64,000 nucleotides of DNA from Microbulbifer sp. Q7. Lineage in GTDB: Bacteria > Pseudomonadota > Gammaproteobacteria > Pseudomonadales > Cellvibrionaceae. Shown here one piece after another: positions 1 to 9,597 of the stretch. The translations under genes were made by a program, and so were the position numbers. Every line of letters starts with the position of its first letter. Position 1 is the stretch's first letter. The notes under the pieces are model-generated. The model had not been told where the DNA came from. It was given only the letters and a program-made list of their open reading frames with translations, and did no database searches. The stretch spans positions 808,501 to 872,500 of the forward strand of contig NZ_LROY01000001.1 in the NCBI RefSeq assembly GCF_001639145.1, in the 5' to 3' direction.

Positions 1-578
1 AAAAGATAGTTCAACGACTGGTTGTGATCGCGCTGGTCATGGGGCTCGTGGCCTGTCAGACCACTCGCCGCACATTGAACCTGGATACCAGCATTGCGCT
101 GGCGGTCGAGATCGAAAATGACGTAAACCCGGATAGCGATGGACGTGCCTCACCGGTAGTCGTACGGGTATTCATGCTTGCCGATGATCGTCAGTTTTCC
201 CGTGAAGATTTTCTCAACTTGTATGAAAACGCCGAATCCCGTCTCGGCAAGGACCTGATTGATACAGTCGTTCTCAAGGAGTTCGCTCCGGGAGAGCAGC
301 GGGTCGAACAGCTGGCACTCACTCCAGAAGTTAGATATATCGGCCTGTTGGCGGAGTTTGTCCAGTATCAGGATGCTGATGCGCTGATGTTGTTGCCGAT
401 TATCGATCACAGAAAGAATGAATATGCGATCACTCTTGAGGGTACGCGCATGGCTTCTACAGAAGCCCTTGATATGCGTCGCCGTGCTGCCCGTGGTGAA
501 TCGAAAAAAGACAACACGGTAACCATTTCGAGCGCAGAGTATGAGCGACTGCGCAAGCTGCAGCAGTCCGGAAAGTAA
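1..578 (+). CDS. tssJ: T6SS outer-membrane lipoprotein TssJ (5' end outside window)
   Basis: This is the T6SS lipoprotein that anchors the TssM periplasmic domain to the outer membrane (VasD/SciN family). A GTG start is possible at 24, but the frame stays open to the window edge and reads KIVQRLVVIALVMGLVACQ, a basic-hydrophobic lipoprotein signal. The true start therefore probably lies just upstream of the window. The lipobox is LVAC with the Cys codon at 54-56, followed by Gln, which fits outer-membrane sorting. The rest is a short beta-rich domain of usual TssJ size, ending in a charged tail. It is followed by tssK, tssL and tssM in the same direction, the standard membrane-complex/baseplate order. 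The family call is secure from context and lipobox; the N-terminus is unknown. Confidence 0.85.
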   Translation, partial: KIVQRLVVIALVMGLVACQTTRRTLNLDTSIALAVEIENDVNPDSDGRASPVVVRVFMLADDRQFSREDFLNLYENAESRLGKDLIDTVVLKEFAPGEQRVEQLALTPEVRYIGLLAEFVQYQDADALMLLPIIDHRKNEYAITLEGTRMASTEALDMRRRAARGESKKDNTVTISSAEYERLRKLQQSGK

Positions 579-641
579 ATCGGAAATTCGATCTCATCCA
601 ATCCGCAAGGCAACTGCCTGGCGCCGCAACAAGGACAGCGT

Positions 642-1979
642 ATGTCGGCGAATAATAAGGTTATCTGGAGCGAGGGAATGTTCCTTCGTCCACAGCACTT
701 CCAGCAACAGGACCGCTATCTGGAACAGCTGGTCGAGGCCCGCACGGGTGCCCTGGGCCCCTATACGTGGGGACTGCTGGAACTGGCCATCGACAGCGAA
801 CCGCTGGCCATGGGAAAAATTTCTCTATCCCGAATCAGTGGAATTTTTCCCGATGGCACCCCGGTGTTGGCGCCGGAGAATGAAAACCTGCCGGATGTGC
901 TGGATGTGCCGGTTAATACCCGGGATGAAACTGTCTACCTGTGTGTGCCGATGAAGCGGCCGGGAAGCCAGGAGTCGGTCAGAGACCAGGAAGATTTTCC
1001 CCAGGCACGCTATCAGGCCGCCAACTTCGACGCGCGTAACAGCGCCTCCACTTCCGGCGAGGCGGCACGGATTCAGGTGGGCAAACTGCGGGCCTGCCTG
1101 AAGCTCGGCAGTGAGGATCTCAGCGGCTATGCGGCAATCGGTATTACCCGTATTCGCGAGCGGCAGCCGGAAAAGCCGGTTGAACTGGATACCGATTACA
1201 TCCCGCCGCTGTTAAACGCTGATGCCTCTCCGGTACTCAAAGCGTATATCGAAGAAGTGAAGGGCTTGCTGGATCATCGTGGTACTGCACTTGGCCATCG
1301 CCTGGCAGACAGCGGTCGCAGTGGCTCTGCTGAGATCGCCGATTATCTTTTACTGCAGGTTATCAACCGTGTTGAGCCTCTGCTCAAACAGATCACCGGA
1401 CAGCCCCGGCTGCATCCGCACAGTCTGTTCCTGGAGCTGTTGCAGCTCGCTGGCGAGCTCTCCACATTTACTGCCGCCAACAAACGACCGCCGGAAATCC
1501 CGCGTTATATGCACGAAAACCTGCAGCAGAGTTATGTGGGATTGTTTTCCGCATTGCGACAATCCCTTTCCACAGTCCTCGAGCAGACCGCCATCGCCAT
1601 GGAGCTGGTGCAACGTAAGTTCGGGATATATGTGGCGCCGGTAACGGATCCGTCTCTGGTCAAAACCGCGAGCTTTGTGATGGCGGCAAAGGCGGATATG
1701 CCTGGAGACCTGCTGCGCAGCCGGTTTCCCAGTCAGGCAAAAGTCGCGCCGGTGGAGGCAATCCGTGAACTCATTTCCGCGCAGTTGCCGGGCCTGTCTA
1801 TTCGTGCACTACCGGTCGCGCCACGGCAGATTCCTTACCATGCTGGCTTTACCTATTTCGAACTCGAGCGGACGGGCGAGCTATGGCAGGCAATGCAGCG
1901 CTCCGGTGGGTTCGCGGTACATCTGGGAGCGGAGTTCCCCGGCCTTACTATGGAACTGTGGGCAATAAGGAATAACTGA
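642..1979 (+). CDS. tssK: T6SS baseplate protein TssK
   Basis: TssK (ImpJ/VasE family, 445 residues, the usual length) forms trimers that connect the TssFG baseplate wedges to the cytoplasmic domains of TssL and TssM. The N-terminus has the family signature VIWSEGMFLRPQHFQQ at residues 8-23, and a compact C-terminal domain ends in LWAIRNN. The ATG at 642 lies 63 bp after tssJ, and the stop is two bases before the tssL start, so the two are probably translated together. Nothing is missing or broken. Confidence 0.95.
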   Translation: MSANNKVIWSEGMFLRPQHFQQQDRYLEQLVEARTGALGPYTWGLLELAIDSEPLAMGKISLSRISGIFPDGTPVLAPENENLPDVLDVPVNTRDETVYLCVPMKRPGSQESVRDQEDFPQARYQAANFDARNSASTSGEAARIQVGKLRACLKLGSEDLSGYAAIGITRIRERQPEKPVELDTDYIPPLLNADASPVLKAYIEEVKGLLDHRGTALGHRLADSGRSGSAEIADYLLLQVINRVEPLLKQITGQPRLHPHSLFLELLQLAGELSTFTAANKRPPEIPRYMHENLQQSYVGLFSALRQSLSTVLEQTAIAMELVQRKFGIYVAPVTDPSLVKTASFVMAAKADMPGDLLRSRFPSQAKVAPVEAIRELISAQLPGLSIRALPVAPRQIPYHAGFTYFELERTGELWQAMQRSGGFAVHLGAEFPGLTMELWAIRNN

Positions 1980-1981
1980 AC

Positions 1982-2839
1982 ATGAGTAATGATGCTTATT
2001 CAGCGCCCGGTGCTGCAGACCGCACAGTGATGATCCCAACTCCAGGAGCGGCCGCGCCCGCGGGTAGACAGCCGCCCCAGCCACAGCAACCCACGGTCCC
2101 CGACATAGCCCTTGGAGAGGTGCGTATACGCAACAGTCTGAATCCGCTGATCTCGGCGGCTTCCAAGTTGCTCGGGGCTATCATCAAGCTCCGTAGCACG
2201 ATGAACCACACGAATGTGCCGGACCTGCACAAGCGGCTGACCCGGGAGATTCAGAGCTTCGAGCGCGAGGCCAGACAGCTATCCCTCTCCCAGGAAACGG
2301 TGCTGACCGCACGATATCTACTGTGCACGGTGGTGGACGAAGTAGTGCTGTCCACTCCCTGGGGTACCGCAAGCGGCTGGAGCCAGCACTCGCTGTTAAG
2401 CCTGTTCCACAAAGAAACCTTCGGTGGTGAGAAATGCTTTCTGATCCTGCAGCGCACCCTGGAAACACCGGGATCGCATATTGAACTGCTGGAACTTTTT
2501 TACCTGTGTCTCAGCCTTGGCTTCCAGGGCAAGTATCGCCTGGTACAGCGAGGCCATGAGCAGCTGGAACAGATCCGTGACAATTTGTACCGCACTATTG
2601 AAAGCCATCGTCCGGCTATGGACCGCGATCTTTCCCCTCGCTGGCAGGGTTGTGTGGATCGCAAGACCAGGCTGATCCATTACGTACCGCTTTGGGTTAT
2701 TGCCTGTGTGGTGCTCGGCGTTTTGGTAGCCACGTTCAGCGGGTACCGCTGGTGGCTGTATCAGAGCGCAACGCCGGTAGCAGAAGAAATACAGGCACTG
2801 ATGCCTGAATTGCAGGACAACATTGCGCAGCCGCGCTAG
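1982..2839 (+). CDS. tssL: T6SS inner-membrane protein TssL (short DotU type)
   Basis: TssL (DotU/VasF/ImpK family, 285 residues) is the C-tail-anchored inner-membrane partner of TssM. The first 45 residues are Pro/Ala/Gln-rich and look disordered. A helical cytoplasmic domain (about 45-225) contains the VDEVVLSTPWG stretch typical of DotU. One transmembrane helix lies at about 233-257, close to the C-terminus. There is no OmpA/peptidoglycan-binding extension, so peptidoglycan anchoring must come from another protein or be absent. The start is two bases after the tssK stop. Confidence 0.93.
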   Translation: MSNDAYSAPGAADRTVMIPTPGAAAPAGRQPPQPQQPTVPDIALGEVRIRNSLNPLISAASKLLGAIIKLRSTMNHTNVPDLHKRLTREIQSFEREARQLSLSQETVLTARYLLCTVVDEVVLSTPWGTASGWSQHSLLSLFHKETFGGEKCFLILQRTLETPGSHIELLELFYLCLSLGFQGKYRLVQRGHEQLEQIRDNLYRTIESHRPAMDRDLSPRWQGCVDRKTRLIHYVPLWVIACVVLGVLVATFSGYRWWLYQSATPVAEEIQALMPELQDNIAQPR

Positions 2840-2891
2840 ATACGGTTGCTGATTGCCCGGCGCAGAATGGTCTCGGGAACTGGAGTAATTC

Positions 2892-5800
2892 ATGAAACGA
2901 CTGGCGATTTTTTTCACCAATAAGTGGGTGCTGGGCCTGATTGGCCTGTGTGCGCTCTCGCTTTTGATCTGGTTTGGTGCCGATTACATAAAATTCGGCA
3001 GTGATAATGCCACCCTGCCTTCAGGTGCGCGTCTTACCATCATCGTGTTTATGTTTGCAACCTGGCTGGTGTGGAACCTGAGCCAGTGGCTGGTGGAGCG
3101 TCGACAGAACCAAGCGTTGATTCAAGGTATTGAAGAATCGCAGGAAGAAGTGGATCCCGACGAGGAGCGGAGCCGCGAAGAGCTGAATGCATTGTCGGAA
3201 CGTTTTCGCGACGCCATGCAGGTTCTGCGCAAGGCAAGGTTTAAATCCCAGCGTGGTAATGTTTCACTCTATCAGTTGCCCTGGTACATCATTATCGGCC
3301 CGCCTGGGTCCGGTAAAACCACTGCACTGGTCAATTCTGGCCTGGAATTTCCGCTCGCACAAAGTCACGGAAAAGAGGCGCTCGGGGGTGTAGGCGGCAC
3401 TCGGAATTGTGATTGGTGGTTCACCAATGATGCGGTATTGATTGATACCGCCGGTCGCTATACTACGCAGGACAGTCACCGGGTATATGATAATAATGCT
3501 TGGAAAGCCTTTCTGAATCTATTGCAGCGCTACCGCCGTCGCCGTCCGATTAATGGGGTGCTGGTCGCGATTAGCCTGCAGGACCTGATGGTGCAGACCA
3601 CCGAGCAACGCGTACATCAGGCCAAGACAATCCGCGCGCGTATTAATGATCTACAGCAGCAATTGGGGATTCGCTTCCCGATTTACCTCACCTTCACCAA
3701 GTGCGATCTCGTTGCAGGCTTCAGCGAATATTTCGATAACCTTTCCCAGGCTGAGCGGGAGCAGGTGTGGGGTATCAGCTTCCCAGAAGAGGCACATGCG
3801 GGGGCGGGAGCACCGCTCGATGACTTTGCTAGCGAGTTCCAGGCCTTGATCCAACAGCTCAATCAGAGGGTCCTTTGGCGTGTACATCAGGAGCGGAATG
3901 TCGAGAAGCGCGCTCTGTTACAGGGATTCCCTGCGCGCATGGAGAGCCTGCAAAACGTACTGTCCGATTTTGTGAGGCAGGCGTTCAGTGCCAACCGCTA
4001 CGACACGGTGCCCATGGTACGCGGTGTGTACTTTACCAGTGGCACACAGGAGGGAAGCCCGATTGACCGGATGATGGCCTCGGTGAGTTCCGACTTCGGT
4101 CTCGAACGGGATGTGGCGCAGCGATTCCAGGGGGTAGGCAAGAGCTACTTCCTACATCGTCTGTTAAAAGATGTGATATTCCCGGAAGCCGAACTGGTCG
4201 GCGTGAACCGCAAGGTTGAGCGCGTTACCCGTTGGCTGCGCGGTTCCGTCTATGTAGCGTCCGGCGCGGCTTTTGTCGGCGCTATATTCCTGTGGACTGG
4301 GAGCATCGCGCAGAACCATCGTTATATGGGAGAAGTCCGCAGCAATATCGCGTTTTACGAAGAAGCCAAGAAAAAACTGGGCAGTCGTAAACTCTCTCCC
4401 TCGCAAACCCTCGAATTGCTCGCGCCACTGAACGCCGCATCGAGCGTATATCAGAAAGAAGACCATCCCTGGCTCAACAATCTCGGTCTGTACGATGAGA
4501 GGGTCGATGCCGCGGCGGACCGCCTTTATCGCCAGCAGCTAGCACTGACGTTTTTGCCGGCCCTGCAGCGTTCCCTGGAACAGCGACTGTTAATGCTCGA
4601 CAGCGCGGATCCAGCACTACCCCAAACGCTAAAGACCTATTTGATGTTGTTTAATACAGACAGGCGCAGCCTCGAAGATCTAACGGCATATTTCAGCAAT
4701 GATTGGTCACAGACTCTGTCGGGCGAGGCAGGTAAGCAAGAGCAGATGATGACCCATCTGCAGCGGCTTTTTTCTTCACCGCTGCCGGAGGATCTTGAGC
4801 CCAATCAACGGGCCATTGCAACGGCTCGGCAGCAACTGCGCCGTATTCCCGTACCGCAGCGCCTGTACGCACAGATGTTGCGCAGCGATCTGGGGCAGAC
4901 ACAGATCGACCTCTACGGGGAAGTGGGTGGAGATACCGCACAACTGTTTGGCGTCGATCCTGGTGATAGCCGCTTCCATATTCCTTACCTGTATACCAAG
5001 GCTGGATATAAGGAGCTGAACTTCGATGCCGATTCACCGCTACTGGATCAGCTGGCAGACGAACGCTGGATATATGGTGGGGAGCTCAGTGGGGAAGATT
5101 TCAATGAAGATGACCGCAAGCGGCTTGGAGAGGACGTGAAGCGAATCTATCTCGGCGAATATCAACAGCGCTGGCAGCAGTTCGTATCGGGGTTCCCGAT
5201 CCAGCGGTTCCAGTCCACCTCACAAGCACTGGATATCTTGTCAAAACTTTCCGACCCTGTGTACTCGCCCCTGCTTGCCATTGTTGAAATCACTTCGGAC
5301 AACACATTACTGACCCCCCGACCTGAAGTGCCGTTGGACGCGAGTGGCGTACCGCTTCCGGTTTCCAGCACCACCCGTCGCCTCAGCACCGCGGCTGTCA
5401 GTGGTGCAGCTAGCAAACTGGCGGATAAATTTCAGCCGACCGTGGTCGACCTTCGGTTTGAGCCGCTGCAAAGGCTGACCCGCAGCGAAAAAAGCCGACC
5501 GGCCCGCGTACAGGATTATCTTTCCAGCATCACCCAGCTACAGGCCTATCTGGCGGAGATTGACAGTGGTGTGGATACCGATGAAGTGGCTTTCAACAAG
5601 GCCAGGGCTCGCTTCAATGGCGCCGGAGATGCAATCAAGCAATTGCGAGTGAAGGCCGCCAATGCTCCAGCACCGTTTGACCAGTGGCTGGAGGAGATTG
5701 CAGACAGCTCCTGGGGATTGGTGATGGCGAAAGCCAAACGCCACATCGACCGCGTATGGCGAGAGCAAGTATACAGTGTGTATAGCCGTAGCCTCGCGGA

Positions 5801-6428
5801 CCGGTTCCCTCTCCGGGCCAGCGGCAGCCAGGAGGCGCCGGTAATGGCGTTCAACAAGTACTTCAAGCCCGGCGGTATCGAGCAGCAGTTCGTACAGGAG
5901 TACCTGAAGCCGTTTGTAGATACCCGCAACTGGAGACTTAAGGCCCTGGAAGGCCAGACGTTGGGCATTTCCAGTGGTGCACTGCACCAAATGGAGCGCG
6001 CGGAGCGTATCCGGAAAACCCTGTTCAGTCAGGGTGAGCAGGCCGGGTACAGTTTCCGCATAGAGCCAACCAAGCTGGATTCGGGTGTGCGACTGTTTTC
6101 ACTGGAGCTTGGCAATCAGCGGGTTCCCTATTCACACGGTCCGCGCACGCGCTCCAAACTGGATTGGCGCGGCGGGGAAACGAACCGGGTACGGATTCTG
6201 TTTGAGGACCTGAACGAAACCGTACATCGGCAACATTTCGAAGGCGACTGGGCCTGGTACCGACTACTACTGAATTCAGAACTGGAGTCTTCACGCAACG
6301 GGTCTGAGCATCTGGTTACTTTCCGAGAATCCGGACGTTCGGCCCAGTTCAAACTTTCTGCAGCCGGCGTGAGTAATCCATTCGATCAAGGCTTGCTGGG
6401 CGGATATCGCTGTCCGCAAGTACTGTAA
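2892..6428 (+). CDS. tssM: T6SS membrane complex protein TssM (IcmF)
   Basis: TssM (IcmF/VasK, 1178 residues) spans the inner membrane and periplasm and contacts TssJ, forming the trans-envelope channel. Two N-terminal membrane helices lie at about 10-30 and 43-65. A cytoplasmic NTPase-like domain carries an intact Walker A, GPPGSGKTT at about 136-144, and DTAGRY at about 184-189. A third helix lies at about 452-472, and the remaining roughly 700 residues form the periplasmic part that ends in the beta-rich TssJ-binding region. Some IcmF proteins have lost the Walker A; this one keeps it, so nucleotide binding is plausible. It sits between tssL and tagF in one transcription unit. Confidence 0.95.
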   Translation: MKRLAIFFTNKWVLGLIGLCALSLLIWFGADYIKFGSDNATLPSGARLTIIVFMFATWLVWNLSQWLVERRQNQALIQGIEESQEEVDPDEERSREELNALSERFRDAMQVLRKARFKSQRGNVSLYQLPWYIIIGPPGSGKTTALVNSGLEFPLAQSHGKEALGGVGGTRNCDWWFTNDAVLIDTAGRYTTQDSHRVYDNNAWKAFLNLLQRYRRRRPINGVLVAISLQDLMVQTTEQRVHQAKTIRARINDLQQQLGIRFPIYLTFTKCDLVAGFSEYFDNLSQAEREQVWGISFPEEAHAGAGAPLDDFASEFQALIQQLNQRVLWRVHQERNVEKRALLQGFPARMESLQNVLSDFVRQAFSANRYDTVPMVRGVYFTSGTQEGSPIDRMMASVSSDFGLERDVAQRFQGVGKSYFLHRLLKDVIFPEAELVGVNRKVERVTRWLRGSVYVASGAAFVGAIFLWTGSIAQNHRYMGEVRSNIAFYEEAKKKLGSRKLSPSQTLELLAPLNAASSVYQKEDHPWLNNLGLYDERVDAAADRLYRQQLALTFLPALQRSLEQRLLMLDSADPALPQTLKTYLMLFNTDRRSLEDLTAYFSNDWSQTLSGEAGKQEQMMTHLQRLFSSPLPEDLEPNQRAIATARQQLRRIPVPQRLYAQMLRSDLGQTQIDLYGEVGGDTAQLFGVDPGDSRFHIPYLYTKAGYKELNFDADSPLLDQLADERWIYGGELSGEDFNEDDRKRLGEDVKRIYLGEYQQRWQQFVSGFPIQRFQSTSQALDILSKLSDPVYSPLLAIVEITSDNTLLTPRPEVPLDASGVPLPVSSTTRRLSTAAVSGAASKLADKFQPTVVDLRFEPLQRLTRSEKSRPARVQDYLSSITQLQAYLAEIDSGVDTDEVAFNKARARFNGAGDAIKQLRVKAANAPAPFDQWLEEIADSSWGLVMAKAKRHIDRVWREQVYSVYSRSLADRFPLRASGSQEAPVMAFNKYFKPGGIEQQFVQEYLKPFVDTRNWRLKALEGQTLGISSGALHQMERAERIRKTLFSQGEQAGYSFRIEPTKLDSGVRLFSLELGNQRVPYSHGPRTRSKLDWRGGETNRVRILFEDLNETVHRQHFEGDWAWYRLLLNSELESSRNGSEHLVTFRESGRSAQFKLSAAGVSNPFDQGLLGGYRCPQVL

Positions 6429-6439
6429 TCGGAGCTGGT

Positions 6440-7105
6440 ATGTCACACAGAGGGATCTTTGGAAAGCTTCCGGGGCACGGCGACTTTATTCAGCGGGAGT
6501 TGCCAGCAAGCTTTGTTACGCCCTGGGATGAATGGCTGCAGCGCGCGGTGCACGGCTCCCGAGAACTGGTCGGTGACCGCTGGCTGGATTATTACCTGAC
6601 TAGCCCAATCTGGCATTTTGCAATGAGCCCCGGTGTGCTCAATCGACAGGGCTGGATAGGAATACTGGTGCCGAGTGTAGATAGTGTGGGGCGCTACTTT
6701 CCTGTCACGCTTGCTGCGCCATTGGAAAATGTATCAAATCCATTCGCTGTGCTGGTTGAAGCCGAGGAGTGGTATGAGCAGGCCTCCGCACTGGCGATTG
6801 AGGCGCTGCAGCATGCACTTTCTGCGGATCAGGTGCTGGAGCGATTTCCCCCACCACCGGAGATTTCAGGCAATACGATTAATGTAGACTCAGAAGCCGG
6901 TTTGTTCATACTCAGTGGTGCCTCGGGAATTTCACAGCATTATCCGACAATGCTCGAATTTCTTATGAAGGAAACACATAGCAGTTTTAGTCTCTGGTGG
7001 TGTGAAGGTTCGCAGCACCTCGCCCCGAGTTCACTATTGAGTCCGGAATTGCCTGATCCGGTAAGTTATAGCCGAATGCTTGGTGCGCCGAAATATCACT
7101 GGTGA
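6440..7105 (+). CDS. tagF: T6SS-associated protein TagF (ImpM family)
   Basis: TagF (ImpM/DUF2094, 221 residues) is known in Pseudomonas and Agrobacterium as a post-translational repressor of T6SS assembly that acts with or upstream of the threonine-phosphorylation pathway. The N-terminus has the hallmark GIFGKLPGHGDFIQREL, followed by WDEWLQ. Spacing to tssM is 11 bp and a terminator follows about 200 bp downstream, so it closes the tssJKLM-tagF unit. The kinase gene at 23.7 kb is the likely partner in the same control circuit, by inference. Confidence 0.92.
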   Translation: MSHRGIFGKLPGHGDFIQRELPASFVTPWDEWLQRAVHGSRELVGDRWLDYYLTSPIWHFAMSPGVLNRQGWIGILVPSVDSVGRYFPVTLAAPLENVSNPFAVLVEAEEWYEQASALAIEALQHALSADQVLERFPPPPEISGNTINVDSEAGLFILSGASGISQHYPTMLEFLMKETHSSFSLWWCEGSQHLAPSSLLSPELPDPVSYSRMLGAPKYHW

Positions 7106-7415
7106 AGAATAGAAGGGGCTCTTATCTAGTTGGTATGATCGTACCAGTAAAAATCTGCATTTTATCTGTATTCGCATTCAAATCGGTGTTCAAGCGGAAT
7201 TCTATTCCGATAAAATAATACTTTGGTGTTCCCGCAATCGGTACGGTAGTGCCGATTTCTTGCGTGGATTGCGGAAATAAATTTCTTGTTTCTTAAGTAA
7301 AAGTTCACACGCTGCACAGCGGGCTGCAGAGTTTTTTTTAAAGTCGGACATTGAAGTCCGGTCGTGCCAGGATTCCTTTAACAGGTTTTCTTGGAAAACA
7401 GTTCAGGGATTGAAA
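7106..7415. other. Intergenic stretch between T6SS units, hairpin-rich
   Basis: About 310 bases with no credible gene. The stretch is clearly more AT-rich than the flanking genes. It holds an imperfect inverted repeat with arms AATCGGTAC and GTGCCGATT, a poly-T terminator hairpin (listed separately) and a short CGGAC/GTCCG hairpin just before the next gene. A promoter for the following gene must lie here or after the terminator, but I cannot pick a convincing -35/-10 pair. Confidence 0.6.
7312..7339 (+). terminator. Probable intrinsic terminator after tssJKLM-tagF
   Basis: A CTGCA/TGCAG stem with an 8-base loop is followed after two bases by eight consecutive T residues (7332-7339). The stem is short but the T-run is perfect. 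It separates the tssJ-tagF unit from the next T6SS unit. Confidence 0.55.
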
Positions 7416-8216
7416 ATGTCAGCGAGTCAATGCGCGGTAATTTTTACCGGCGTTCTCAGGGAAGGGGTTGAACGTCGACAGGGGATTCGGTTGCTGGCCG
7501 AGAAGTTCGGCCTGGATTTCACCCGGATTAAAAAGCTGCTGAGTGGTGGCTCTCGGGTGATAAAAAACTGTCGCGAGGTGACGGAAGCCGAGAAGCTGGT
7601 GCAGGCCCTGTGGGCGGCGGGCTGGCATGCCGAAGTCCGGCGGTCTGATAACACCACAGCGGGTTTGAGTCTCTCTAGGTCCGATTCATTGGCGCTACGC
7701 CTAGTGGCCGATGACGGCAGTTGTGCTGTATCTGTGCCCGATTTCTGGCAGGTATTTGACGATCTGAACCACCGGGCGGTGTTGCAGGCGGGCAGCCTGG
7801 AAAACAATGAATTTATGGTTGTGTTGCCGCAGAGAATTGAAGATTTTCAGTCGGCACCAACGGTAGAAGAGTACTGCCGCGCACAGTTATCCCAATGTGC
7901 GACTCAGCTACACCGGGCCGCGGTAAGCAGCCCGCCAGAGAAACTGCCGCTCGATGGGGGGACGGGATTCTGTGGCGAGTTACTTGCCGAGGTCGACACT
8001 GTACCGGTTCAGTACCTCGTGGCCTGTATCGGCTGTGATGACAGAATCTATACGCTATTCCTGTGGTGTGAACAGGGTGTGTTTTCAGCGCGGAGGCGCG
8101 TATTCGATCAGCTGATCGCAAGCTTTACCGGGGCAGTAAAAGATGCGCCGGAGACGAACGATAAAAATTCGAAGAACGCTGCGCATGATGCGTTTTCCCA
8201 GGCTGCGCTAGCCTGA
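7416..8216 (+). CDS. Unrecognised two-domain T6SS-linked protein
   Basis: I do not recognise a named family over the full length of 266 residues. Residues about 6-75 resemble a small domain seen at the N-terminus of assorted proteobacterial proteins: a FxGxLxxG opening, about 70 residues, and a closing AxxLxxALxxAGxxxxV. Residues about 95-250 look like a separate alpha/beta domain with the rhythm of DcrB/PsbP-like folds: a VPDFW opening, a hydrophobic ALQAG strand and an RRVFDQLIASF end. DcrB-like proteins include the Eag chaperones that load T6SS effectors, so a chaperone or adaptor role is possible but is only inference. A TTG at 7410 could also start it; ATG 7416 is preferred. It immediately precedes tssA and follows a terminator, so it probably leads the tssA-B-C unit. 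Confidence 0.6.
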   Translation: MSASQCAVIFTGVLREGVERRQGIRLLAEKFGLDFTRIKKLLSGGSRVIKNCREVTEAEKLVQALWAAGWHAEVRRSDNTTAGLSLSRSDSLALRLVADDGSCAVSVPDFWQVFDDLNHRAVLQAGSLENNEFMVVLPQRIEDFQSAPTVEEYCRAQLSQCATQLHRAAVSSPPEKLPLDGGTGFCGELLAEVDTVPVQYLVACIGCDDRIYTLFLWCEQGVFSARRRVFDQLIASFTGAVKDAPETNDKNSKNAAHDAFSQAALA

Positions 8217-8281
8217 AAGGTCTCGAAATGATAGGCGTGCAGTCGACACCTTCTGCGCCTGATAATAAAAAAGGATTTTTC

Positions 8282-9550
8282 ATGGCATTTCCGAATGCGA
8301 TTGAACTCGACTCCCTTCTGCAGGATATTCCCGGCGAGCGGCGACAGGGCGAAGACATCCGCGCAGATCGCTCCCCCACCTCCGATTACTACACCATCAA
8401 GGATGCCCGTAACAGCGCGCGTGCCGCAGAGCGCTCGGCGATGTTTGATGAGAGCGACGCCGATCTGCTCGCTCCTTGGCGCGAGGTCGCCAAGACCGCA
8501 CAGAAAATTCTCAAGGAAAAGAGCAAGGATCTAGAGGTTGCCAGCTGGTATACCGAAGCGCTGATTCGCCTGTACGGCTTTCCCGGGCTGCGCGACGGAT
8601 TTACGCTCATCGAGCGGTTGATCGCGGAATACTGGGACGATCTATACCCCGAGCCTGATGAAGACGGCATTGAAACAAAAGTGGCGCCCCTTACTGGCCT
8701 CAACGGCGACGGTGCAGACGGCACCCTGTTGATGCCAATCCGCAACGCCGAGATCACCCCGGAGGGTGATTACGGCAGCTACTCCTTTTTCCACTATCAG
8801 CAGGCACGGGACGCAGACAAGATCGCTGACCCGGATGCCAAAGGGGCGCGTGTAGAGACACTCGGCTACAGCATCGGCGAGTTTGATGCCTGTGCCACCG
8901 CGGCAGCTCCGCAATGGGCATCGGATCTGGTGGATACGCTGGAAGAGTGCCTCACCAGTTTCAAGGCCGCCAATGCTGCGCTGCGGGAATCCTGTGGCAG
9001 TGATGCACCGCCCTCGACCAATATCACTACCCTTCTCGATGAAGTGCTGCGCACAGTCCGCTTTGTCTACAAGTCCCAGCTTGAGTCGCTCGCTGCTGTC
9101 GAAGAGGCCGAGCCCGTTGCCGTGGATGCCGGGCAGGCACCTACCGCCGTCGCCGAGAATGGAGGAAGCGCGATGCAGATGGTCTCTGTACCCAACGGCG
9201 CTATCACCTCAAGGGAAGACGCCTTGCAATTGCTGGAAAAGGCCGCGAAATATTTCCGCACCTACGAGCCGCATACGCCGCTGGCACCTGGCCTCGAGCG
9301 ATTGATTGGCTGGGGGCGGATGACCGTTGCCGAGCTGATGGGTGAGCTTCTGCCCGATGACCAGTCCCGCGCGATGTATTCACAGCTGACCGGTGTGCGG
9401 TTGGATGGCTCCGACAGTCAGCGTTATGTGGCGCCACCAGTTACCCAGTCTAGCTCTCCTGAGCAGCCTGCTGCCGGCGTCGAGTCTCAACCCGCCCAGG
9501 AAGATAAGGGCTGGGCAGCCCCGGAGCCGACCGCAGAACCCAGTTGGTAA
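8282..9550 (+). CDS. tssA: T6SS baseplate/cap protein TssA
   Basis: TssA (ImpA N-terminal family, 422 residues from this start) primes and caps sheath and tube polymerisation. The ImpA_N region covers roughly residues 10-130, including the motif YTEALIRLYGFPGLRDG and the YWDDLYPEPDEDG segment that defines the family. The middle is acidic and Ala-rich, and a C-terminal helical region (about 310-385, LLEKAAKYF followed by PLAPGLERLIGW) ends in a Pro/Gln/Ser tail. An in-frame ATG at 8228 would add 18 residues, but ATG 8282 has AAGGA about 8 bases upstream and starts at the conserved part, so I use it. Confidence 0.9.
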   Translation: MAFPNAIELDSLLQDIPGERRQGEDIRADRSPTSDYYTIKDARNSARAAERSAMFDESDADLLAPWREVAKTAQKILKEKSKDLEVASWYTEALIRLYGFPGLRDGFTLIERLIAEYWDDLYPEPDEDGIETKVAPLTGLNGDGADGTLLMPIRNAEITPEGDYGSYSFFHYQQARDADKIADPDAKGARVETLGYSIGEFDACATAAAPQWASDLVDTLEECLTSFKAANAALRESCGSDAPPSTNITTLLDEVLRTVRFVYKSQLESLAAVEEAEPVAVDAGQAPTAVAENGGSAMQMVSVPNGAITSREDALQLLEKAAKYFRTYEPHTPLAPGLERLIGWGRMTVAELMGELLPDDQSRAMYSQLTGVRLDGSDSQRYVAPPVTQSSSPEQPAAGVESQPAQEDKGWAAPEPTAEPSW

Positions 9551-9597
9551 ATCCCTAGAAAACACCACGATTCCCGTATTGAGGAAAGGAGACCCAG

